The notes below the pieces were generated by a model. It saw only the letters and a list, made by a program, of their open reading frames with translations. It searched no databases and was not told where the DNA came from. Below are positions 53,182 to 64,000 of a DNA stretch of 64,000 nt, in pieces (position 1 is the first letter of the stretch; each line of letters opens with the position of its first letter). The stretch comes from Theocolax elegans (lineage: Eukaryota; Arthropoda; Insecta; Hymenoptera; Cerocephalidae): the NCBI GenBank assembly GCA_026168455.1, contig CM047429.1, positions 931,501 to 995,500 on the forward strand. Direction: 5' to 3'. The translations under genes and the position numbers were made by a program.

Positions 53182-54666
53182 ATGGTACCGAAAAAATCAA
53201 ATATTCGGGGCGAACCAAAACCAGATAGGGGAAGGCACCCCGAAATTAAACCAAGTATGGATAGTGAGCTAAAAACAACACTACCCCAAGCGGGCATGGC
53301 AATCCTGTCAAATCCCGCCACTGATTCCGATCGGGTGAAAGCCCCGGTGGTCAGTGCTGGTCCCAAGGATTTTGGGGGGGACCAAACTCACACCGTTAAA
53401 ATGGTAAGTGCTGCGGAGGTTGGTCACTCGGCCTCTGTAGCATCTAATGCTACGTGTGACCTGCCCTCGACTGGGATGTCGAGTGACGCTGACAGAGCTT
53501 TTCTCCGTCTGCGGGAGAAGGTAGATACCCTGGTGGAGTTTGTTCTTAATAAGAACAATATCCACAAAGAGCTGAAGAGTATGGCGAGAGCAACCAGCAG
53601 AGCTCTCAATGAATACGCACGGGTGAACAGTGCTGTGTGTGTGACAGCGCCGAAAACTAAAATGGCGGATGCACGTAGGGATGGAACGTGCCAAACGTCG
53701 CCCATTTTTCGCGCTGAAGAGCGTCAAAGGAGGCCGGTGGAAAGGGAAAAGCCTTCACCACCTCAGCAACCCCCGGAGAAAAGGAAGAAGGGGTCGAAGC
53801 AGCCCACTAACAAAAATGGGCCAGCAGATGCTTTGCCATCCGTTCCTAAGACGAGTGGGAACCAGTCAAAAGTCCCTGACTGGGTCACAGTAGTGAAGAA
53901 GGGCAAGAAGAAGAAGATGAAGAACAGCCAGCCGAAGCAGCATGAACAGCAGAAACGTGACAGCAAACCGACCAAAGGCACGGCAGAGCCTAAGGCCGGA
54001 GTAAGACCCCCACGCCCAGATGCCATCAAGATCAAGACACCTAGCGGGGGCTCTTCCTACGCTGACATTCTCCGGAAGGTCAAGGCTGCACCGGAGCTAA
54101 AGGCACTAGGAGAACGGGTCACGCGTATCAGGCGCACCAGGGCTGGAGAGCTCCTCCTCGAACTGGGGCGACCCGGAACGGAAACGGCGGAGCTGAGGAC
54201 AGTGGTCTCGTCCACCCTGAGTGGGTCAGCAGAGGTCCAGCTGCTGACTCACAAAGTGTCCATCACCATCAGGGACATGGACGAGTCCACGACAAAAATG
54301 GAGGTGGCCGCAGCGATTGCGGCAAAGATCGGGCCAAATGTGGTATCCCCGGATAATATTAAAACCAGGGGGTCCTACAGTGGCACCCTAGCTGCGACCA
54401 TCCAGCTTCCGGCAGTAGTAGCCAAAAAACTGCTGCAAGACGGGAAGCTCCGGATCGGATGGGTAAATTGCAGAGTTCGACTGCGAGAGGTATCCTCGCG
54501 CTGCTACCGATGCCACGAATCGGGACACATCGCGAGGGAGTGCAAGAGCGCAGTCGACCGGTCAGCGCAATGCTATCGGTGCGGCCAAGAGGGCCACAAA
54601 GCAGTGGATTGCGAGGCCAAAGCCAAGACCTCGCATGAGGAAGGAGCACACATCAAAAATGATTAA
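53182..54666 (+). CDS. LINE ORF1 protein (zinc-knuckle RNA-binding)
   Basis: 494-residue intact frame from an ATG about 75 bp after the element start. The N-terminal half is low in complexity and basic (runs such as KKGKKKKMKNSQPKQ near residue 238). Residues about 290-420 form a conserved domain, also found at 25443 and after. The C-terminus has zinc knuckles: CYRCHESGHIAREC and CYRCGQEGHKAVDC. In R1-clade LINEs this protein coats the RNA and takes it to the target. The stop overlaps ORF2: the ORF2 ATG (54659) lies inside the last codons, favouring reinitiation-type translation. Confidence 0.88.
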   Translation: MVPKKSNIRGEPKPDRGRHPEIKPSMDSELKTTLPQAGMAILSNPATDSDRVKAPVVSAGPKDFGGDQTHTVKMVSAAEVGHSASVASNATCDLPSTGMSSDADRAFLRLREKVDTLVEFVLNKNNIHKELKSMARATSRALNEYARVNSAVCVTAPKTKMADARRDGTCQTSPIFRAEERQRRPVEREKPSPPQQPPEKRKKGSKQPTNKNGPADALPSVPKTSGNQSKVPDWVTVVKKGKKKKMKNSQPKQHEQQKRDSKPTKGTAEPKAGVRPPRPDAIKIKTPSGGSSYADILRKVKAAPELKALGERVTRIRRTRAGELLLELGRPGTETAELRTVVSSTLSGSAEVQLLTHKVSITIRDMDESTTKMEVAAAIAAKIGPNVVSPDNIKTRGSYSGTLAATIQLPAVVAKKLLQDGKLRIGWVNCRVRLREVSSRCYRCHESGHIARECKSAVDRSAQCYRCGQEGHKAVDCEAKAKTSHEEGAHIKND

Positions 54667-57665
54667 GGTGCTCCAAATAAACCTCAACCACTGCGCTGTG
54701 GCAGGACTTGCTGTCCCAGCTGGTCAGAGAGGAGAGAGCGGACGTAGCGATCATCAGCGAGGAGTTCCGGGATCTCGAGAAGTCGAACTGGGTAAGGGAT
54801 GCCACGGGCAAGGCGGCCATCTGGGTATGTGGAAATATACACATCTCCAGGAAGATGGTCGCCCCCCTTCCCAGCTTTACCAGGGTAGAGGTGGCGGGGG
54901 TACGCATGTACAGCGGCTACTTCCCGCCCAGCGATTGCACCGAGGACTTTGCGAGATCTCTGGATGCAGTCGTCACCAGTGCTCGGTCCTCACGGCTACC
55001 GGTCGCAATCGGTGGGGACTTTAATGCTTGGGCGACGGACTGGGGTAGCGCCAAGACCAACGCGCGTGGTCGCGCACTTCTCGAGGCGTTCGCTCTACTG
55101 GGGCTGGAGATCGCTAACACAGGGACAACGCCGACTTTCACAAAAGCCGGCAAGTCGTCCATAGTCGACCTCACCTTCGTCGATCCCAGATTGATGGGGA
55201 GAGGGGGACTCGGCTGGAAAGTTAGCGATCGTTAGACGGGTAGTGACCACCAAGCACTCGTGTACCAGCTCCAGCTGACCAGCGGGAGGACAAAGAGAGC
55301 AGGAAGAGGAGCAAGAGAGAGATGGGCACCAGCCACGTTTGATCGTGAGACGTTCCTTTGCTCCCTTGAGGGGGCAAAAGTGGAGGGAACCGCCGAAGAA
55401 AAAGCACGAGGCCTCAGGAATGCCCTAACAGCGGCTTGCCATGCCTCTATGGCCGTGAAGTTTAACCCTCGCGGCCGCCCACCGATAATCTGGCGGAGTG
55501 AGGACATCGCAGAAAAGAGACGTGAGTGCCTGCGTGCCAGAAGGCTGCACCAAAGAGCGAGGGGAACACCGCGATTCCAAGATCGTTCCGCAGAATACGA
55601 ACAAAAGCGGAGGGATCTCAAGGTGGCCATCAAGGCTGCCAAGAGAAAGTGTTGGCGGGAGCTCTGTGAGGAGGTGGACCACAACCCCTGGGGCAGACCG
55701 TATAAAACGGTTATGAATAAGATCAACCCCGGGGGAGCTGTTGCACCCACTGACCCAGTTTTTCTGGACGGAGTCGTCCGCCACCTGTTTCCAGAACATC
55801 GGAAAAGGGCAGCAGAGACGGGCCTGATGGCCACCATTGGTGCAGCCGAGTCGCCAGACATTAGTGAAGCCGAACTGAGGATGGCCGCTAAGGGTATTTC
55901 CGTACGTAAAGCCCCAGGGCCTGACGGAATACCTGGCCTGGCCGTCAAGACAGCGGCGATGAGTGCTCCGGGCTTGTTCCTGGACGCATTCAACGCATGC
56001 ATAAGAGGAGGTTGCTTCCCGGCCCAGTGGAAGACGCAGAGGCTGGTACTCCTACCAAAGGGAAACAAACCCCCGGAGGAGCCATCATCTTACCGCCCGC
56101 TCTGTCTACTGGATATAGTTGGGAAGCTCCTGGAGCGGGTGATCTGCGCCAGGCTTGCAGAGGCCATCGGTCGGGCCGGAGACCTCTCCGACAACCAGTT
56201 CGGCTTCCGAAAGGGTCGATCGACCATGGATGCTGTAGGCAGAGTTGTTGGCATAGCCACAAACGCCATCAATGCTGGTCGGAGTGCAAGGCGGATGTGT
56301 GCCATCATCACCTTGGACATCCGGAATGCCTTCAACTCTGCCAGATGGGACGACATTATGCTGTCCCTGCAGCACTTCCAAGTGTCACTGTATCTCAGGG
56401 ATGTCACCTCGAGTTACCTGACTGACCGTACTCTGTTCTACGACACCGACGACGGTGTGCACTCCCACAACAGCACGGGAGGCGTGCCGCAGGGTTCGGT
56501 CATTGGGCCCCTACTCTGGAACGTTGTCTATGACGGCCTGCTTAGGCAGCAACTTCCGGAGGGTGTCTCGATGGTGGCTTTCGCGGACGACGCGGCGCTA
56601 GTGGTGGTCGCAAAAGGTGTCGAAGAGATCGAATATCTCGGAGACGTCTCTATAGAAGTGGTCGCCACTTGGTTGAGAGACCTCGGACTTAGGCTGGCGG
56701 CGGAAAAAACGGTGGCGGTGCTCATCTCTCGCACAAAAAAGGAGAGGACCGCCACCTTCACGGTAGGTGAAGAACGGATACGGTCGGTGAAAACGTTAAA
56801 GTATTTAGGGGTCACACTAGACGCGCGGCTGCCGTTCAAACACCATCTCGCGAACGCAGGCTCAAAGGCGGCAAAGGTGGCCCGTGTGCTGGCGGGCATC
56901 ATGCCCAACATCGGGGGATACCAGCAACCGCGAAGGTCCCTCCTTGCCTCGGTGGTGAGCTCCGTAATTTTATACGGAGCTCCTATCTGGGCTGATGCCC
57001 TGAACAGGCACAAGAGCTTTGGTGCTCCGTGCCAGAGAGCCTGCAGGATAGCTGCGCTAAGGGTGGCTCGGGCGTACCGAACCGTATCTGGCATTGCGCT
57101 CTCGGTGGTCGCAAAGACCGCCCCCTACGACCTCCTGGCAGCCGAGAGAGCTGAAAGACACCGTGAGGGTGGGCGACGCGTAGAAGAGAATCGCTGCTAT
57201 AACCGATGGTCATTGCGGACCGTAGAGGAGTGGCAGCGGAGATGGGACTCAGCCTGGGACGGCCGCTGGACCTACCGTATCATCCCGCGGATCCGGGAGT
57301 GGGCGAGCAGGAAACACGGCTTCGTCAGTTTCCAGCTTACCCAGGTGTTGACCGGGCACGGATGCTTCCGTAGCTACCTATTTCGTATAGGGGTCTACGG
57401 CAGCGCAGAGTGCCCGGCTTGTCCAGGGGTGGACGAAGACGTGGAACACGTCCTCCTATGGTGTCCTCGTTTCAGGGAGGAACGGGACCAGTTTCAAGTC
57501 ACTTGGAGCGTTCCCCTCACCCCTGAGAGCATCGGGGCGTGCCTGCTTGACTCCCAGGAGGGATGGAACGCGGTAGTGACCCTCTGTACGTCCATAGTGG
57601 ACAGGCTGGGTCTCATCAGAAGAGAAGAGGAGAGAGGAGTTGCGATGGCAGCGGTAGTGGGCTAG
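54659..57665 (+). pseudogene. LINE ORF2: endonuclease and reverse transcriptase, two lesions
   Basis: Begins LQINLNHC, the first endonuclease motif, then shifts frame near 54700. The APE domain continues in the second frame (IISEEFR, GGDFNAWATDWGS, SSIVDLTFVDP) and reaches VSDR, a TAG stop at 55234, then TGSDHQALV in the same frame, which holds the catalytic His. The RT frame is open to 57665: FGFRKGRSTMDAVG, ITLDIRNAFNSARW, GGVPQGSVIGPLLW, AFADDAALVVV (catalytic FADD). The C-terminal CPACPGVDEDVEHVLLWC is the R1-type CCHC. The two lesions disable the full protein, though the 801-codon RT part stays open. Confidence 0.88.
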
Positions 57666-57850
57666 TGTAGCCGTTGCCTCCCCCCGCGAAGTAATGGCTT
57701 GCGGCGGCTCCCGCGGGGGAATAAAGGTAAGGAAAGAAGTGGAGTTTTAGTGGGTATGCCTATCGAAATCCTTCGGTAGGAGAGTCCCACACACGGGGAG
57801 TCTCGCATGGCTCCAGTCATGGTGCATTAAGCATTTCTCCACCTCTTCGG
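57666..57850 (+). other. 3' UTR of LINE 1
   Basis: About 185 bp with a GCGGGGGAA motif, repeated in LINE 2, and a CTTCGG before the A-run. The copy in LINE 3 is diverged. Confidence 0.8.
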
Positions 57851-57869
57851 AAAAAAAAAAAAAAAAAAA

Positions 57870-57914
57870 CACATATAACATAACATATATATAACATATA
57901 TATATATATATATA
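57870..57914. repeat. TA spacer between tail-to-tail LINEs
   Basis: 45 bp of CACATATAACATAAC and TATATATA between the A-run of LINE 1 and the T-run of LINE 2. Confidence 0.9.
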
Positions 57915-60456
57915 TTTTTTTTTTCTGAAGAGGTGGAGAAATGCTTAATGCACCATGACTGGAGCCATGCGAGACTCCCCGTGTGTGGGACTCTCCTACC
58001 GAAGGATGTCGATAGGCATACCCACTAAAACTTCACCTCTTTCCTTACCTTTATTTCCTCGCGGGAGCCGCCGCAAGGCATTACTTCGCGGGGGGAGGCA
58101 ACGGCTAGATTAGCCCACTACTGTTGCTATTGCAACTCTTCTCGCCTCTTCTCTTCTGATGAGACCCAGCCTGTTCACTACGGACGTACAGAGGGTCACT
58201 ACCGCGTTCCATCCCTCCTGGGAGCCAAGCAGGCACGCCCCGATACCCTCAGGGGAGAGGGGACCGCTCCAAGTGTTTTGAAATTGGTCCCGTTCCTCCC
58301 TTAAACGAGGACACCGTAGGAGGACGTGTTCCACGTCATCGTCCACCCCTGCACAATCCGGGCACTCTGCGCTGCCGTAGACCCCTATACGAAATAGGTA
58401 GCTACGAAGCATCCGTGCCCGGTCAACACCTGGGTAAGCAGGAAACTGACGAAGCCGTGTTTCCTGCTCGCCCACTCCCGGATCCGCGGAATGATGCGGT
58501 AGGTCCAGCGGCCGTCCCTGGCTGAGTCCCATCTCCGCTGCCACTCCTCTGCGGTCCGCAATGACCATCGGTTGTGGCAGCGATTCTCTTCTAGGCGTCG
58601 CTCACCCTCACGGTGTCTTTCAGCTCTTTCGGCTGCGAGGAGGTCGTAGGGGGCGGTCTTTGCGACCACCGAGAGCGCAATGCCAGATACGGTTCGGTAC
58701 GCCCGAGCCACCCTTAGCGCAGCTATCCTGCAGGCTCTCTGGCACGGAGCACCAAAGCTCTTGTGCCTGTTCAGGGCATCAGCCCAGATAGGAGCTCCGT
58801 ATAAAATTACGGAGCTCACCACCGAGGCAAGGAGGGACCTTCGCGGTTGCTGGTATCCCCCGATGTTGGGCATGATGCCCGCCAGCACACGGGCCACCTT
58901 TGCCGCCTTTGAGCCTGCGTTCGCGAGATGGTGTTTGAACGGCAGCCGCGCGTCTAGTGTGACCCCTAAATACTTTAACGTTTTCACCGACCGTATCCGT
59001 TCTTCACCTACCGTGAAGGTGGCGGTCCTCTCCTTTTTTGTGCGAGAGATGAGCACCGCCTCTGTTATTTCCGCCGCCAGACTAAGTCCGTGGTCTCTCA
59101 ACCAAGTGGCGACCACTTCTATAGAGACGTCTCCGAGATATTCGATCTCTTCGACACCTTTTGCGACCACCACTAGCGCCGCGTCGTCTGCGAAAGCTAC
59201 CATCGAGACACTCTCCGGAAGTTGCTGCCTAAGCAGGCCGTCATAGACAGTGTTCCAGAGTAGGGGCCCAATGACCGAATGCTGCGGCACGCCTCCCGTG
59301 ATGTTGTGGGAGTGCACACCGTCGTCGGTGTCGTAGAGCAGAGTACGGTCAGTCAGGTAACTCGAGGTGACATCCCTGAGATACAGTGGCACTTGGAAGT
59401 GCTGCAGGGACAGCATGATGTCGTCCCATCTGGCAGAGTTGAAGGCATTCCGGATGTCCAAGGTGATGATGGCACACATCCGCCTTGCACTCCGACCAGC
59501 ATTGATGGCGTTTGTGGCTATGCCAACAACTCTGCCTACAGCATCCATGGTCGATCGACCCTTTCGGAAGCCGAACTGGTTGTCGGAGAGGTCTCCGGCC
59601 CGACCGATGGCCTCTGCAAGCCTGGCGCAGATCACCCGCTCCAGGAGCTTCCCAACTATATCCAGTAGACAGAGCGGGCGGTAAGATGATGGCTCCTCCG
59701 GGGGTTTATTTCCCTTCGGTAGGAGTACCAGCCTCTGCGTCTTCCACTGGGCCGGGAAGCAACATTGTCTTAGGCATGCGTTGAATGCGTCCAGGAACAA
59801 GCCCGGAGCACTCATCGCCGCTGTCTTGACGGCCAGGCCAGGTATTCTGTCAGGCCCTGGGGCTTTACGTACGGAAATACCTTTAGCGACCATCCTCAGT
59901 TTAACTTCACTAATGTCTGGCGACTCGGCTGCACCAATGGTGGACATCAGGCCCGTCTCTGCTGCCCTTTTGCGATGTTCTAGAAACAGGTGGCGGACTA
60001 CTCCGTCCAGAAAAACTGGGTCGGTGGATGCAACAGCGCCCCCGGGGTTGATCTTATTCATAACCTTTTTATACGGTCTGCCCAGGGGTCGTGGTCCACC
60101 TACTCACATAGCTCCCGCCAACACCTTCTCTTGGCAGCCTTGATGGCCACCTTGAGATCCCTACGCTTTTGTTCGTATTCTGCGGAACGATCTTGGACTG
60201 CGGTGTTCCCTTCGCTCTTTGGTGCAGCCTTCTGGCACGCAGGCAGTCACGTCTCTTTTTTGCGATGTCCTCACTCCACCAGATTATTGCTGAGCAGCCG
60301 CGAGGGTTGAACTTCACGGCCATAGAGGCATCGCAAGCCGCTGTTAAGGCATTCGTGAGGCCTCGTGCTTTTTCTTCGACGGTTCCCTCCACTTTTACCC
60401 CCTCAAGGGAGCAGAGGAACGTCTCACGATCAAACGTGGCTGGTGCCCATCTCTCT
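57915..60456 (-). mobile_element. 5'-truncated LINE copy 2, inverted
   Basis: Nearly identical in reverse to 55312-57869 of LINE 1. It ends inside ORF2 at AGAGAGATGGGCACC, where the sequence changes to (CA)n. The A-tail is the T-run at 57915-57924. It forms with LINE 1 an inverted repeat of about 2.5-kb arms. Confidence 0.92.
58110..60456 (-). pseudogene. Truncated LINE ORF2 (RT) with frameshifts
   Basis: A 558-codon frame (60061-58385) holds the RT core (FGFRKGRSTMDAVG, AFADDAALVVV). One base is missing near 58407 compared with LINE 1, and the C-terminal zinc region (CPDCAGVDDDVEHVLLRC) is in the next frame (58568-58110). A further frame break lies near 60065, and the endonuclease is absent. 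GVPQGS reads GVPQHS here, a change in a conserved RT motif. Confidence 0.88.
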
Positions 60457-60576
60457 CTGTGTGTGTGTGTGTGTGCAGCGGAATATTTATTTAATATATA
60501 TCTCTCTATAATATATAAATATTTCGCCGCCGCCGCCGTGTCTAAAAATTCAGGATTCAATATATATATATATATA

Positions 60577-60628
<52 letters not shown>

Positions 60629-60642
60629 TAAATATATATATA
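60457..60642. repeat. (GT)n, (CCG)n short repeat and TA arrays
   Basis: GTGTGTGCAGCGGAATATTT, then AATATTTCG with four CCG units and TGTCTAAAAATTCAGGATTC, then TA arrays up to the Helitron-type end. Confidence 0.8.
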
Positions 60643-61808
60643 CTAGGGGGGCTTCGCCCCCCTGCGCGCTTCGCGCGCCAACCCCCTATTTTTAATTTCG
60701 AAAAATGTTTTTCGTAATAAATTTATTTAAAATAATGTTTTAAATTGTATTATTTTTTCACTACCATGGACACCTTAGAAATTAAACAGATTCAGACAAC
60801 ACCTTGCTTGGAGGTACTGTTATAGTGCATTGGGTTTTATAACAAAAATTTAATTTTTTTTTAAGTACGATTATAATTTATAAATAAAAGTTTTTACCAA
60901 ACTTTAGTGTAATGAAATCAGATTAAAAATAATAAAAACAATAGAGACATATTAAATGTTAACCGTCAAATTTTTAATTATATGAATTCTTATAAAGCTT
61001 ATATTCATATTTTAATAATTATAAATGTCAATGAAAAACTAACTTACCAAAAATAATTAATTGCATATACTTAATTGTAGTATTTAGTAAAAACTTATTA
61101 AAATATTGGATTATTTTAAACGGATCTAAATAGAACTTTATCTCCTAAAATTTATTTATTTAATGACGAAGGATCAACGCCAAAAGTTCTATGTCATTAA
61201 TATTTTGTACTTTTAGAGTAATAAAACTTTCTTCTTAAATAAATAAATTTTTGTATTAATTTTAAAGAACTATTTCATTCATTTCTCCCGTAATTCGTAA
61301 TTTGCATCCTCTTTCAAAATTTGCGTTTTAATCCATAATTATATTCAATTTATTTTTCCCTTTACTTACAGAGACCATATATTTATTTTGATTCCTTAAA
61401 TAACCTTCTGTTTCTAATAAATACATACTTGTTTATTTAAAATATTGTTATATATAAATATACATAATCTTCTCACTTATATATCCATATAATTTTGAAA
61501 TTTTAATTTAAAAAATATTTAAATTAAATCCTACTAAATTAATAATTTTTGAAAATCTTTTTAAATGTAATTCGTATTTTATATTACCACTGTTAAAATT
61601 TGAATTTTCTTTTGCTATTACTGTTTATAATAGAATTATCTTAAAAATGCAATAATTAATCTATTTAATTTTTAACCTATTGTATATATCACATATGGAT
61701 ATTTGGAAAAGTGTATGTTATACTTGCTTAATATTTATTTTATCTTCGAAAAATTGTGCATCTACATATAAAGCATTACATTAAATTTTAGGTCCGTTTT
61801 TTTTTTCG
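60643..61808 (-). mobile_element. Helitron-like non-autonomous element, copy D
   Basis: Reverse copy of 16279-17644. On the plus strand CTAG (60643-60646) is followed by the GGGGGG/CCCCCC hairpin (60646-60662) and the GCGCGC hairpin (60664-60678), then the same AT-rich body. About 100 bp at the far end is missing before the TA repeat at 61809. Confidence 0.7.
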
Positions 61809-61824
61809 ATATATATATATATAT

Positions 61825-63123
61825 TGTGACAAGACAAGTGTGCCTGTCATGGTGCGAAGCGAGCTCACACATCCCTACCTATATATTGCACACATATGAA
61901 CAAGCCACACCCTGGAACTGAAGCGGAGCAAGCACACACAGGAGCATAGACAGGGCACCGAGGTCCAAAGCATAAGGAAGACGGCTCTTGTAACAATCAC
62001 AACAGCATATTCGTGGAGCCTCAATCCTGAAAAAGCCACACAGCAGCAATAAAACTCGTACAGGAAGATCAACCTGTAAAGCATAATAATAAGTATGTTT
62101 TCAACACTAAGGAGCAGAGAGGAGTACATAAGACTGTGTACAGGAGTAGAGGTGTATGGGAGCCAGGGTTAGAGGTTATGTAAGCATAAACATTGCTCAC
62201 ATGTACTAACTAAATAGCAAGGCACCTGTCAAGTTAATCCTTACCGTATAATAGCAGCCGCGCAGTAGACCCGAGGAACAACATCCGGAGCCGACGTCGT
62301 GAAGAGATGTCTCAGCAGCCAAGAAGCCATAAATAGAGAGAGATGGAGAAAGCGCCACGTACATATATACGCCGAGCAGCCACGACCCGTTAACCACGGC
62401 AGTAAGGTTCGTTGTCCACCTGAAATAAACTCATGAATCGATTAGCCGATGAATAACAAGGAACGAGGTAATAATTACCAAACAGCAGCCTCGTCGTCGT
62501 CGTCTCACTCGAACAGCATAGCAGAACGCCAACAACAACACCAAGCCGCTCTCGCTATAAGGCCGCGCTCGCACTGCGCGGAGACGGTCGCGACGCATGC
62601 GCGCGGCGCTCTCGCAGGACGAAGACAGAGAGGTCGGGAACACGGCCATGAGTAGACGCAACGAGGCGAGATTTTGTTAGCCGTTCGACCGTTTTCCGTA
62701 CGATAAAGAGAGTCTGGAGAGTGTGCACCGGGAGCAACCTAGAGAGAGAGTTCGCAGTACAAGGTTTGTGCAACGTGCTACCTATATCCGTGTTCCTCTC
62801 CTCGTAAAATGTGTGTGCCGCTATTTCCCCTTTTGTGTGTATTCGCACACGTGGCCGGCGTCGCCATTTTCGTCGATCGAGCGGATATTCGATCGTGCAT
62901 TAGCTACATCGCAGCGCGTGCAATTTTGCCGAGACAAGTTACGAGCCATAATTACGTTATAATTAATTAAGATTAATTGTTAATAGCTAGCAGCCGTTAA
63001 TATATAGCCACGAACGCGACTGGCAGCCGTGTAATTAAATTATATTAGTTAATAAATTCTCTTGTTCTTTATAACTGATATCGATTTTATTACCCGCACC
63101 ATGATCTCCAGTGCGGTGTGACA
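61825..63123 (+). mobile_element. Solo LTR of the gypsy 1/2 group (1299 bp), TSD ATAT
   Basis: TGTGACAAGACAAGTG at the start, TCTCCAGTGCGGTGTGACA at the end, ATAT on both flanks (61821-61824 and 63124-63127). Ends match the LTRs of gypsy elements 1 and 2. AATAAA near 63049. Frames inside are not genes. Confidence 0.87.
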
Positions 63124-63211
63124 ATATATATCAAAATTATAACATTATTATAACATTGTGTAATATTGAAATCTGTATAATATTATTGTGCATATCTTAT
63201 GTAATTATTTA

Positions 63212-64000
63212 CAGTTCCGGCCATTAATTCTGGATGGGGAAGCCAATTTGTGCTCCGACTTCCCATGCGCATATCTTCTTCAATATTCTTCGGAAAAATT
63301 TTTGGCAAAAAGCACTGGAAAGTACTCGTTAGAAGCTTTCGTTTTGTGTGACTAACTATTTTTTAAAGCTACTTTTGAGACTATGAGGCCCTCAAGCAAT
63401 TAAAAAAATTTTACTTTTTGTTCATCCAGTTGCAGTTTTTTTAATAATAAAGTTGGAAAAAATCAGGAAACAGCTTTAGAAAGGGCTTGAAAAAATGCAA
63501 GTATTTTTCAAAATAATAGTAAGTCACTTTGCTGCCATGTTACAATTAAAGAAAGTTATAGGTTCGTTTCTCTAATATTACAATCTATCACGCGATATTC
63601 CAACGCTTGAGTTCATGTAATGCCTGTTTACGTTCTCGACTACAGTATTCGGTTTATAATTATAATTCATTAAATATGCTTGTATTAAGTTTTAATTCTA
63701 ATTTTATTAAATATGCTTAAAACAAAAATATTTTTTTTTCATTTCTTACACCATAATAGAAAACAAAGAAGCAACTGAGTTGTTGCAGTAAAAACTTAAC
63801 AACAAAGTGACTTACAAATTTTTTGACAAATACTTGCATATGGCATTTTAAAGTCCTTTCTAAATCTGTTTCCTAATTTTTTCCAACTTTATTATTAAAA
63901 AAACTGCTACTGGTTGAACAAAAATGGAAAAATAGTAAACATTTTTTAATTGCTTGAGGGCCTCATAGTCTTAAAAATAGCTTTAAAAAATATTTAGTCT
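63212..64000. mobile_element. Tc1/mariner-type inverted-repeat element, cut by window end
   Basis: Begins CAGTTCCGGCCATTAATTCT after TA. The left arm (63351-63530) is found in reverse at about 63805-63998 (shared GAGGCCCTCAAGCAATTAAA, ACTTGCAT and others). The symmetry axis near 63675 predicts a right end near 64137, outside the window. CAGT-type ends after TA suggest Tc1/mariner. No transposase frame. Confidence 0.65.

Larger units (their letters stand above)
53108..57869 (+). mobile_element. Full-length R1-clade LINE (Waldo-like), 15-bp TSD
   Basis: Flanked by CACATATAACATAAC at 53093-53107 and 57870-57884, with an A-run (57851-57869). ORF1 with CCHC knuckles is followed by an overlapping ORF2 with APE endonuclease, RT and a C-terminal CCHC, the R1-clade layout. 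All three LINE copies here abut CA-rich microsatellite. Insertion into (ACAY)n repeats is a known property of Waldo elements in this clade. ORF2 has one frameshift and one nonsense codon. Confidence 0.9.

Noticed and set aside
55232..57213. Minus-strand frames up to 278 codons in LINE 1
   Set aside because: Antisense shadows of ORF2 in GC-rich coding DNA; LINE 2 shows the same shadows.

Overview
The window is repeat-dense eukaryotic DNA with no securely identified host gene. Its make-up (long AT microsatellites, Polinton capsid genes, Ty3/gypsy elements with large LTRs, R1-clade LINEs beside CA tracts, a tRNA-headed SINE, long foldback elements) points to an arthropod, most likely an insect. 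A hymenopteran is possible, but nothing in the sequence proves it.

Left end (1-5.2 kb): the distal part of a Polinton/Maverick (adintovirus-like) element with four same-strand genes: a basic core protein, the double-jelly-roll major capsid protein, an unrecognised protein and an adenain-type protease. Its polymerase, integrase and packaging ATPase are not in the window. Next comes a CT-rich tandem repeat, a promoter-like block (CRE sites, an array of CATTGTT motifs, a TATA box) and a degenerate 58-bp satellite.

6.6-12.9 kb: a minus-strand retroelement with only gag and an aspartic protease. A CCGRCGG-type motif recurs through both its coding and non-coding parts, and its 3' region is rich in perfect hairpins.

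13-30 kb: almost entirely non-autonomous elements. These are a Transib-like palindrome with a 5-bp CGCCG duplication, Helitron-like copies ending in a double hairpin plus CTAG, two copies of a 1.65-kb palindromic family (a third lies at 43.8 kb), a second palindromic family, two solo LTRs with 4-bp duplications, a rearranged LINE whose ORF1 is fused to its RT, and a tRNA-derived SINE.

30.4-43.1 kb: a 12.7-kb gypsy element on the minus strand with both LTRs, PBS, PPT, intact gag and a long intact pol frame. An extra 1-kb copy of its own RT region has been inserted in the middle of the protease gene, and a zinc-knuckle reading frame lies downstream of pol. 46.6-53.0 kb: a related, decayed plus-strand element with a deleted 5' LTR, a nested reverse LTR and an intact integrase frame.

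53.1-60.5 kb: two R1-clade LINEs tail to tail, the first full length with a 15-bp target duplication. 60.6-64.0 kb: another Helitron-like copy, a solo LTR and the start of a Tc1/mariner-type inverted-repeat element cut by the window end.

A unifying theme is that nearly every insertion junction that can be resolved lies in (TA)n, (CA)n or (CCG)n microsatellite DNA, so short tandem repeats act here as landing sites for several transposon classes.
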